DNA of 64,000 nt from Paracoxiella cheracis. GTDB taxonomy: Bacteria; Pseudomonadota; Gammaproteobacteria; Coxiellales; Coxiellaceae. Position 1 is the first letter of the stretch. Every line of letters starts with the position of its first letter. Shown here in pieces: positions 56,571 to 64,000 of this stretch. The notes below the pieces were generated by a model. That model saw only the letters and a list, made by a program, of their open reading frames with translations, had not been told where the DNA came from and ran no database searches. The stretch covers positions 868,001-932,000 of the forward strand of contig NZ_CP186485.1 in assembly GCF_049348705.1 (NCBI RefSeq). Direction: 5' to 3'. Position numbers and translations under genes: made by a program.

Positions 56571-58358
56571 ATGTTAGCGACAGAAAAACTAAAACAATTC
56601 CGTACATTCCTCTACAACATCTTCCCCGCGCGACGCGATGCCAATATGAATTTACTCGATGCCCTTTCAAGCCATGGCCATCGCTGCAAAACACCCATAG
56701 AATTATGTGAATCGCCATACTTTGAACGTGAATACAGTAGTATTACCGATGCGATTAGCGATGGTTTGTCGGTAGCAAATTGTTGGGATAGCATGATGAA
56801 AATACAATATGAACATGTGAGTCATAGCGATGACCGTGTGATCATTATTGCGGATACGACACCACAGTCGCGTCAAAGTGCACACTGTGTTGAAGATCGC
56901 CATGTGGTTTACAGCCCTAATCCAGCACCGGGTAACAAACCGATTACCATTGGACATGAATATTCAACGGTATCACTATTGCCCAATGATGGTGCAGCTC
57001 AAGAAAAGCATTGGTTAGTTCCACTGGATACGAGGCGCGTTAAAAGCGATGAAAAAGGCAATGTAGTTGGGATGCAGCAAATTAACCGTTGTATTGCAGA
57101 CTTAGCGCTTACTCATAAATTGGTGGTTAGCGTGGCTGATTCAAAATATGGTACAGAAGCTTGCCGTAAACTGGTTAGCGAAAATCCCAATTGGGTACAT
57201 CTTTTCCGTTTTAACAGTACCCGTAATGTTTTCGCGCCCGCATCAATAGAAGATAATACCTCAGGAAGTATAAAACGCTATGGTGATGCGATGAAACTAA
57301 ACGACAGCACGACTCACCGTGAATCCGATGAGATTGTGCAGCAACCCATTACAACCCGCAGTGGCAAAACTTACCAATTGGAGATTAAAATATGGCGTGA
57401 CCAATTACTGCGTGGTTCAAAGCAATTTAAAGGATATGAGCATCCTGTTACTGTTGTGCAATTGGTTGCGGTTGATGCTAACGGTAAATCTTTATATAAA
57501 AATCCACTCTGGTTAGGACTCGCTGGTGAACGACGTAATGAAATCACAGCATTAGAAGCGTATCACTATTACGATAGACGCTATGACATTGAACACTACT
57601 TTCGTTTTGGTAAAGACAAACTGTTATTTGACCGATACCAAACACCGGATGTTAAGCACGAAGAAGATTGGTGGCGGATGACAGCATTAGCGTATACGCA
57701 ACTTTATCTAGCGAGGAATCTTGCCCCGATTTTACCGAAAAAATGGGAGCGGTATTTGCCGAGCTTCCAAGTGGATAACGAACGATGCGCGCCATGGAGA
57801 GCGAAGCGAAGGCGCGTATTCCGCGGTAGGCTCGGATTTTTTGCCGAGCGTAAGCGACTGCAAAAAATCTTTACGAGCCGTCAAGTCATTTGAGAGCCCG
57901 TGCGTAGTCGAGCCGTGAGGTCGCGGAGCGCGGGCGACGAGGACGTCCGCGGCTATTTAAGTTGTCGCGTATTGCGAGTCGATTATTGACAGGGATGGCA
58001 ATAATCTATCACGAGCATCGCGACACGCTTGAAACCATCAATAACTGCGACCCCTTCACAAACGCAACGGGGTTTTTCTACGGTGCTTGATACCGTTGGC
58101 ACGCCTGCTAATCTCTGCAAACCACGCGGTAATCCGCAAGGCAGAACCAAAGGTGATACGCAGGGGAAACGCACGCGACATCCTGCTATTTTCAAAAATA
58201 GCAACTCAAAAATTAAAACGATTCAGAGGACTGAAGAAAAGACGCAAAACTCAGACCCTGAAAAAATAGAGGATTTGATTGGGATAGTAAAATCATGGTT
58301 GGATAAAATAAATTTTACACCTGAGAAATTCTACGAATTGCTGCAAAAAACAGGTTAA
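56571..58358 (+). pseudogene. IS4-superfamily transposase, interrupted by a 249-bp element
   Basis: Same protein as in copy A, with an unbroken region around TPQSRQSAHCVED that serves as reference for the 281-bp insertion there. Here the frame is cut at VDNE (57782), and after the element it continues as KPSITATPSQTQ. Copy A keeps this site uninterrupted. Two substitutions near the 3' end (EKFYELLQKTG) separate it from copies A and C. Confidence 0.93.
57783..58031 (+). mobile_element. 249-bp structured element, copy 9 (in IS copy B; proof of boundaries)
   Basis: The flanks are GTGGATAACGAA and AAACCATCAATAAC. Uninterrupted copies at 39467 and 59320 read GTGGATAACGAAAAACCATC. The interrupted site is therefore exactly the empty site plus 249 bp: no duplication, no deletion. 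Confidence 0.97.
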
Positions 58359-58426
58359 GATTTAGAAACTCACATTTTTTGATTATTGTCCTAACTGGCA
58401 AGGGATTTTATTTATCCAAAGTCCAA

Positions 58427-60153
58427 TGTGTTGAAGATCGCCATGTGGTTTACAGCCCTAATCCAGCACCGGGTAACAAACCGATTACCATTGGACATGA
58501 ATATTCAACGGTATCACTATTGCCCAATGATGGTGCAGCTCAAGAAAAGCATTGGTTAGTTCCACTGGATACGAGGCGCGTTAAAAGCGATGAAAAAGGC
58601 AATGTAGTTGGGATGCAGCAAATTAACCGTTGTATTGCAGACTTAGCGCTTACTCATAAATTGGTGGTTAGCGTGGCTGATTCAAAATATGGTACAGAAG
58701 CTTGCCGTAAACTGGTTAGCGAAAATCCCAATTGGGTACATCTTTTCCGTTTTAACAGTACCCGTAATGTTTTCGCGCCCGCATCAATAGAAGATAATAC
58801 CTCAGGAAGTATAAAACGCTATGGTGATGCGATGAAACTAAACGACAGCACGACTCACCGTGAATCCGATGAGATTGTGCAGCAACCCATTACAACCCGC
58901 AGTGGCAAAACTTACCAATTGGAGATTAAAATATGGCGTGACCAATTCCTGCGTGGTTCAAAGCAATTTAAAGGATATGAGCATCCTGTTACTGTTGTGC
59001 AATTGGTTGCGGTTGATGCTAACGGTAAATCTTTATATAAAAATCCACTCTGGTTAGGACTCGCTGGTGAACGACGTAATGAAATCACAGCATTAGAAGC
59101 CTATCACTATTACGATAGACGCTATGATATTGAACACTACTTTCGTTTTGGTAAAGACAAACTGTTATTTGACCGATACCAAACACCGGATGTTAAGCAC
59201 GAAGAAGATTGGTGGCGGATGACAGCATTAGCGTATACGCAACTTTATCTAGCGAGGAATCTTGCCCCGATTTTACCGAAAAAATGGGAGCGGTATTTGC
59301 CGAGCTTCCAAGTGGATAACGAAAAACCATCAATAACTGCGACCCCTTCACAAACGCAACGGGGTTTTTCTACGGTGCTTGATACCGTTGGCACGCCTGC
59401 TAATCTCTGCAAACCACGCGGTAATCCGCAAGGCAGAACCAAAGGTGATACGCAGGGGAAACGCACGCGACATCCTGCTATTTTCAAAAATAGCAACTCA
59501 AAAATTAAAACGATTCAGAGGACTGAAGAAAAGACGCAAAACTCAGACCCTGAAAAAATAGAGGATTTGATTGGGATAGTAAAATCATGGTTGGATAAAA
59601 TAAATTTTACACCTGAGCAATTCTACGAATTGCTGCAAAAAACAGCTTAAGATTTAGAAACTCACATTTTTTGATTATTGTCCTAACTGGCAAGGGATTT
59701 TATTTATCCAAAGTCCAAAACACAGTGTGCACTTTGACGCGACTGTGGTGTCGTATCCGCAATAATGATCACACGGTCATCGCTATGACTAACATGTTCA
59801 TATTGTATTTTCATCATGCTATCCCAACAATTTGCTACTGACAAACCATCGCTAATCGCATCGGTAATACTACTGTATTCACGTTCAAAGTATGGCGATT
59901 CACATAATTCTATGGGTGTTTTGCAGCGATGGCCATGGCTTGAAAGGGCATCGAGTAAATTCATATTGGCATCGCGTCGCGCGGGGAAGATGTTGTAGAG
60001 GAATGTACGGAATTGTTTTAGTTTTTCTGTCGCTAACATCGTTTGTTCCTTATTTTATTTTTTCGAACAAACGTTGTTTACAACGTAAAATTTTTTTTCG
60101 GTTTCTATGTCAAGCAATTTTTAATTATTTTTATAAATTTATCCAAAGTCCAA
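58427..60153. mobile_element. IS4-superfamily copy C, split by an internal inversion
   Basis: The 3' three-quarters (58427-59718, plus strand, starting TGTGTTGAAGATC) is followed by the 5' quarter in opposite orientation (60153 down to 59719, ending CACTGTGTT). The six bases TGTGTT are present at both breakpoints. This is the outcome expected when a transposase joins an IS end to a target inside the IS with a 6-bp stagger and inverts the segment. Confidence 0.88.
58430..59650 (+). pseudogene. IS4-superfamily transposase, 3' part of rearranged copy C
   Basis: The transposase frame is present from CVEDRHVVYS to the C terminus, lacking the first about 99 codons, which lie inverted at 59719-60039. 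The second Asp and the YREK signature are present but the first catalytic Asp is on the inverted piece, so it should be inactive. Confidence 0.9.
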
Positions 60154-60200
60154 TTCATAGATTTTAACAAATTAGTGTCCGGTAATTTAGGGGAAGATTA
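60154..60200. mobile_element. End fragment of an IS3 copy
   Basis: This stretch, ending GTGTCCGGTAATTTAGGG then GAAGATTA, repeats the right end of the IS3 at 45999-46045. IS copy C therefore entered, or recombined with, an IS3 copy. Confidence 0.8.
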
Positions 60201-60287
60201 GATGATGAAGATGATGAAGATGATGAAGAAGAAAACCTGGGGGCTCCTTTGATGCCAGTGGGGCTTGGTAATAGTAGCGATGGTTGA
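60201..60287 (+). pseudogene. C-terminal fragment with an acidic repeat tail
   Basis: The frame reads DDEDDEDDEEENLGAPLMPV then GLGNSSDG and stops at 60285-60287. The GATGATGAA unit is repeated at DNA level. The 5' part was removed by the IS3/IS4 insertions. Glu/Asp-rich C-terminal stretches occur in some Dot/Icm substrates, but so few residues remain that this is only a hint. Confidence 0.4.
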
Positions 60288-60508
60288 ATTCATTAAAAGT
60301 ATTTACGGTTGTGTTGAGTAGGGTAGTGGCAAAATAGGGTGACTATGTGTGCTCGATGCGGAGCTTCATTTATGGATAGAAAAATAGAATAATGTAACGA
60401 TTGAGTTGTAGCGCCTTGAGCGTACGCTAGGTGAAAAGACTCATCGGCGGCGCTTCAAAGAAGTTCGTTGGATTTTTATTGTTTTAAATCAATAGATTAC
60501 AGGATTGC

Positions 60509-60530
60509 GCCCCGTCGGGGCCTGTCTTTT
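60509..60530 (+). terminator. Short GC hairpin with T-run
   Basis: GCCCC (60509-60513) pairs with GGGGC (60517-60521) over a three-base loop, followed by CTGTCTTTT. It may end a transcript from the left. It sits in the 386-bp gap 60288-60673, where I see no gene. Confidence 0.5.
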
Positions 60531-60532
60531 AG

Positions 60533-60560
60533 TTGAAGGATCAGTAATTTATTGTATAAT
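60533..60560 (+). promoter_or_regulatory. Promoter for the nonulosonic acid operon
   Basis: TTGAAG and TATAAT with a 16-bp spacer, about 110 bp upstream of the first gene of the operon. The -10 is perfect. Confidence 0.55.
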
Positions 60561-60673
60561 GCATGACTTAGAGGACACTTCTCGGGGGCTATCTGCTGCA
60601 CTGGCATGCGCAACAGCCACTAGCAAATGACACCCTTCAACTCGCTGTTGGTTATCAGTCCAGAATAAGAAAC

Positions 60674-61684
60674 ATGAATTTGCACGATAAAAAAATTTTA
60701 GTGACGGGTGCAGAGGGATTTATTGGATCGCACTTGGTAGAGCGGCTCCTCGAATTGGGGGCCAACGTCCGCGCTTTTGTCTTATATAATTCGTTTAATT
60801 CCTGGGGTTGGCTCGATACGCTGCCAAACGCTATTAAAAATGAATTAGATGTGGTGACCGGCGATATTCGTGATCCACACAGTGTCCGACAAGCGATGCA
60901 AGACTGCGACACTGTGCTTAATTTAGCCGCATTGATCGGAATTCCTTACTCTTACCAGGCGCCTGATAGCTATATCGAAACCAATGTTAAAGGCACGCTC
61001 AATATTTTGCAGGCGGCACGCCATGCAGATGTTACCCAAGTAATTCATACCTCCACCAGCGAAGTCTATGGCAGTGCACAGTACGTGCCGATTTGTGAAA
61101 AGCATCCGCTTTGCGGTCAGTCACCGTATTCTGCGTCTAAAATAGCAGCCGATCAGTTGGCGCTTTCTTTTTATCACACGTTTGATTTACCGGTGAGTAT
61201 CATTCGCCCTTTTAATACCTATGGCCCCAGACAATCGGCTCGTGCTGTTATCCCGGCAACGATTATACAGATCATGGAAAAACCCGATGATATCAAACTC
61301 GGAAATTTATATCCGACGCGTGATTTTAATTATGTCGAGGATACCGTCAATGGTTTTGTGGCGGCTTTAGCAAGTGATCGCGGAATTGGTGAAGTCATTA
61401 ATATTGGTAGTAACTTTGAAATTAGCATTGGTGATACGGTAGAGCTTATTGCGGAATTAATGGGGCGATCGATTAACGTAAATGCCGATCAACAACGCGT
61501 GCGTGCGAAAAAGAGCGAAGTCGATCGTTTGTATGCCTCCAACGCAAAAGCGAAAGAAATATTAAATTGGTCGCCGCACTATGCGGGTCTCGATGGGTTT
61601 AAAAAAGGGTTGCAGAAAACGATTGAGTGGTTTACGAACCCCGATAACCTTAAGCGTTATAAAGCATCTTGCTACAATTTATAA
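60674..61684 (+). CDS. legB: NAD-dependent sugar-nucleotide 4,6-dehydratase, LegB-like
   Basis: A 336-residue extended SDR. Rossmann motif GAEGFIGSHL (12-21), HTSTSEVYGSA with the Ser/Thr of the triad, and the Tyr-Lys pair in SPYSASKIAADQL. It would act on UDP-GlcNAc-type substrates as the first dedicated step of legionaminic (or related) acid synthesis. This reading is supported by the two following genes, an aminotransferase and a hydrolysing 2-epimerase. It stops 4 bp before the aminotransferase start. Confidence 0.82.
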   Translation: MNLHDKKILVTGAEGFIGSHLVERLLELGANVRAFVLYNSFNSWGWLDTLPNAIKNELDVVTGDIRDPHSVRQAMQDCDTVLNLAALIGIPYSYQAPDSYIETNVKGTLNILQAARHADVTQVIHTSTSEVYGSAQYVPICEKHPLCGQSPYSASKIAADQLALSFYHTFDLPVSIIRPFNTYGPRQSARAVIPATIIQIMEKPDDIKLGNLYPTRDFNYVEDTVNGFVAALASDRGIGEVINIGSNFEISIGDTVELIAELMGRSINVNADQQRVRAKKSEVDRLYASNAKAKEILNWSPHYAGLDGFKKGLQKTIEWFTNPDNLKRYKASCYNL

Positions 61685-61688
61685 AGTT

Positions 61689-62858
61689 ATGGAAATGATG
61701 ATGAGTGTCACTGATTTAAATATTCAGTTAGCGTCGGCAATTAAGCAACATATGCCTCCAGGATTTTCTGTGAAGGCGCTTCATGAGCCCTGTTTGCGCG
61801 GAAATGAATCGCGTTACGTGCAAGAGTGCATTGATACCAACTGGGTGTCTTCTCTTGGTAAATTCGTCGATCGCTTTGAAGAGAAATTGGCTGAATATAC
61901 CGGCGCACGTTATGCCATTGCAACGGTTAATGGCACGGCTGCATTACATATTGCATATCAACTTGCAGGTGTTCGTGCAGATGATGAAGTGTTATTACCG
62001 AGTGTGACATTTATTGCGACTGCGAATGCTGTTCGTTACTGCGATGCTATTCCACATTTTGTTGATACCGGTGTTAATCATCCTAATGTGTGTCCTCAAA
62101 AATTAAAAGACTATCTAAATGATATTGCCGAAATAAAATCGGGCGTTTGTTACAATAAAAAAACGGGCCGTGTCATACGCGCGCTTTGTGTGGTGCATAT
62201 TTTAGGGCATCCTGCTGATCTCGATGAAATTAAGAATATTTGTGAGCACTATCATCTCACGATGATTGAAGATGCTTCAGAAGCGTTGGGTTCTTTTTAT
62301 AAAGGCACACACGTTGGGCATGCGGGTCTTATGGGTACGCTGAGTTTTAATGGTAATAAAATTGTTACCACAGGTGGGGGCGGTGCGTTATTAACGAATG
62401 ATCCTGATATTGCCTCTCGAGCAAAACACCTAACCACCACAGGCAAAGTGCCGCGTCATCGTGAAATGGTTTATGATTGTGTTGCCTACAACTATCGTTT
62501 ACCAAACATCAATGCCGCAATGGGCTGTGCGCAATTAGAAACGTTACCGAATTTTTTAGCAAAGAAGCGAGAATTATTACGTTGTTATCAAGCGGCCGTT
62601 GCCGAAATAGATCACGTGGAATTACTGGTAGAGCCTGACAACACACACAGCAATTATTGGTTACACGCCTTAGTGTTGGATCGCGATGATCGCGATGATG
62701 TGTTAGCGGCGCTTCATCAAGAGGGGATAGATGCTTGGCCAATTTGGCAATTAATACATACGTTGCCAATGTATCAACACTGTCCGCAGATGAACCTTAA
62801 TAATAGTGAGCAGTGGATGAGCCGTTTAATACGATTACCGAGTGGTGTCTCCTTTTAA
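61689..62858 (+). CDS. legC: DegT/DnrJ/EryC1 aminotransferase, LegC-like
   Basis: 389 residues from the ATG at 61689; further in-frame ATGs follow, to 61701. NWVSSLGKFVDRFE, ATVNGTAALHIAYQLAG, IEDASEALGS and the PLP lysine region LSFNGNKIVTTGGGG mark a sugar 4-aminotransferase. In the legionaminic pathway it puts the amino group at C4 of the 4-keto sugar. It is tightly linked to legB and to the epimerase gene 15 bp downstream. Confidence 0.85.
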   Translation: MEMMMSVTDLNIQLASAIKQHMPPGFSVKALHEPCLRGNESRYVQECIDTNWVSSLGKFVDRFEEKLAEYTGARYAIATVNGTAALHIAYQLAGVRADDEVLLPSVTFIATANAVRYCDAIPHFVDTGVNHPNVCPQKLKDYLNDIAEIKSGVCYNKKTGRVIRALCVVHILGHPADLDEIKNICEHYHLTMIEDASEALGSFYKGTHVGHAGLMGTLSFNGNKIVTTGGGGALLTNDPDIASRAKHLTTTGKVPRHREMVYDCVAYNYRLPNINAAMGCAQLETLPNFLAKKRELLRCYQAAVAEIDHVELLVEPDNTHSNYWLHALVLDRDDRDDVLAALHQEGIDAWPIWQLIHTLPMYQHCPQMNLNNSEQWMSRLIRLPSGVSF

Positions 62859-62873
62859 CAGAGAAACTTAACA

Positions 62874-64000
62874 ATGACTTTACGTAAGATATCCATTGTA
62901 ACAGGAGCAAGATCAGAGTACGGCTTGCTCTATTGGTTGATGCGTGAAATCAAAAACGATCCAGAACTGACACTCCAAACTATTGTTACGGGCGCACACT
63001 TATCGGCCGAATACGGTATGACATATCGTGATATTGAGGCAGATGGTTTTGTGATCGATGAAAAAGTCGATATCTTATCATCAGATAACAGTGCATCCGG
63101 TATTGCAAAAGCAGTGGGCCAAGGGGTAATTGGCTTTACAGATGCTTATACACGATTAAAACCAGGCCTAGTTGTTTTGCTGGGTGATCGCTTTGAATCA
63201 TTGGCCGCTGCGCAAGCGGCATTGTTGCTACATATTCCCATTGCACATATTCATGGTGGAGAAGTGACGCGCTTAGCCGTCGATGAATCGATTCGCCATG
63301 CCATTACTAAAATGGCGCAACTGCACTTTCCAGCGGCTGAGCCTTATCGTCAGCGCATTTTACAAATGGGCGAAAATCCACGCTCCATATTTAACTATGG
63401 TGCGCCTGGCCTGGATCATATTATGCGAAGTGAGCAACTCTCAAAAGAAGCGCTGCAAAAAAAACTCGGATTGCATTATGGTCCCGTAAATTTTTTAATT
63501 ACGTATCATCCGGTCACGTTGGATTCGACTGCTTCAATTCAAGAATTGCACGCATTATTAGCGGCGTTGAAAGAGTTTCCTGACGCAGGGCTTTTTTTCA
63601 CGATACCGAATGCCGATGAGGGTTCACGTGTTATTCGCGAAATGATAGAACAATTTGTTGCTGAGGACACAAAGCGGCGTTTTTTATTTAACGCTTTGGG
63701 TACCGTTAATTATTTAAGTTTAGCACGCGTCGTAGACGCGGTAGTCGGTAACTCATCGAGTGGTCTAATTGAAGTGCCTTATGTCAAAACACCGACAATA
63801 AACATAGGTGAGCGCCAAAGCGGAAGATTATTAGCGTCATCTGTGATTAATTGCCGGGGAATTGCAACGGATATTATTAATGCTATTCATAAAGCGCTGT
63901 CTCCTGCTTTCCAGCAAACATTGCAGAATATTCATTTGCCTTATGGAAAGGGTGATGCTTCTGCTAAAATCAAGGATACGCTAAAAAAAGTTTCACTTAA
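62874..64000 (+). CDS. legG: UDP-sugar hydrolysing 2-epimerase, LegG/NeuC-like (runs off window)
   Basis: From the ATG at 62874 the frame is open to the end of the window (375 codons plus 2 bases), so the stop is outside. NeuC-type landmarks are VTGARSEYGLLYWLM, VLLGDRFESLAAAQAA, IAHIHGGEVTRLAVDESIRH and VGNSSSGLIEVP. It removes UDP while inverting C2, giving the free sugar for the nonulosonic acid synthase. With a family size near 380-390, only the last few residues are missing. A synthase and CMP-transferase should follow. Confidence 0.88.
   Translation, partial: MTLRKISIVTGARSEYGLLYWLMREIKNDPELTLQTIVTGAHLSAEYGMTYRDIEADGFVIDEKVDILSSDNSASGIAKAVGQGVIGFTDAYTRLKPGLVVLLGDRFESLAAAQAALLLHIPIAHIHGGEVTRLAVDESIRHAITKMAQLHFPAAEPYRQRILQMGENPRSIFNYGAPGLDHIMRSEQLSKEALQKKLGLHYGPVNFLITYHPVTLDSTASIQELHALLAALKEFPDAGLFFTIPNADEGSRVIREMIEQFVAEDTKRRFLFNALGTVNYLSLARVVDAVVGNSSSGLIEVPYVKTPTINIGERQSGRLLASSVINCRGIATDIINAIHKALSPAFQQTLQNIHLPYGKGDASAKIKDTLKKVSL

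Larger units (their letters stand above)
56457..58426 (+). mobile_element. IS4-superfamily insertion sequence, copy B
   Basis: TTGGACTTTGGATAAAT at the left and its complement at the right. Length is 1970 bp, of which 249 is an inserted element, leaving 1721 bp as in copy A. The sequence is nearly identical to copy A. The right end is fused directly to a piece of copy C. Confidence 0.92.

Noticed and set aside
3940..58031. The 249-bp element as a self-splicing group I/II intron or a translational bypass segment
   Set aside because: Copies lie antisense in trpG and PEBP and in the trpD/C junction, so an RNA-level, strand-specific mechanism could not serve all sites. No intron domain V-like or group I core was evident.
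3940..58031. The element as an integron attC cassette or a classical MITE
   Set aside because: There is no core GTT crossover site, no array and no integrase. There is no target duplication, as a DDE-derived MITE would leave.
1..64000. CRISPR arrays, tRNA and rRNA genes
   Set aside because: I found no regularly spaced short repeats and recognised no tRNA or rRNA sequence. A covariance search could still reveal a tRNA I missed.

Overview
The window reads as a chromosome segment of a host-associated gammaproteobacterium, most likely Legionellales (Coxiellaceae-like). The evidence is gene content: mnmA/tgt-yajC-secDF-suhB-trmJ and dnaB-alr-sdhE, a DnaB intein, a eukaryotic-type sterol reductase, and the start of a legionaminic (nonulosonic) acid cluster. 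The DNA is AT-rich. The many insertion sequences and disrupted genes suggest a genome in an early, active stage of decay. I cannot name the species from the sequence alone.

Layout. 0-3.7 kb: an apparent bacterial sphingolipid locus (sphingomyelin-synthase-like protein, BcerS-like acyltransferase, serine palmitoyltransferase-like enzyme, CerR-like dehydrogenase). 3.8-12.3 kb: a broken type III polyketide synthase, a broken secreted protein, a patatin lipoprotein, an outer-membrane protein with a nonsense codon, an XRE/DUF2975 pair, a methyltransferase-TPR protein, a sterol delta-7 reductase and an L,D-transpeptidase-like lipoprotein. 12.3-20.3 kb: trpEGDCFBA plus a DAHP synthase under a TrpR-like operator; trpE, trpG and trpC are broken. 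20.4-44.4 kb: mainly housekeeping genes (HAD phosphatase, mfd, mnmA, tgt, yajC-secD-secF, suhB, trmJ, an OPT transporter, an iscS/iscU-like pair, a response regulator, dnaB with a 420-residue intein, alr, sdhE). 44.8-50.4 kb: an IS graveyard (IS3 pair, IS256, IS481-like). 50.4-55 kb: ybaK, a broken PEBP gene, udk, smr, aroC, asd. 55-60.2 kb: nested and rearranged IS4-superfamily copies. 60.6-64 kb: a legB-legC-legG-like operon running off the end.

The outstanding feature is a family of small non-coding mobile elements in 12 copies: nine of 249 bp that look identical, and three of a related 281-bp form. They lie in either orientation and interrupt at least eight genes, including trpE, trpG, the trpD/trpC junction, phhB, a PEBP gene and three transposases. 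The 249-bp form enters without any target-site duplication. Removing exactly 249 bp restores the predicted protein in every intact case, and in one case an uninterrupted paralogue inside the window proves it base for base. The 249- and 281-bp forms share one multi-stem fold, and several stems differ by compensatory base changes, so the folded nucleic acid appears to be under selection. I recognise no named family for it.
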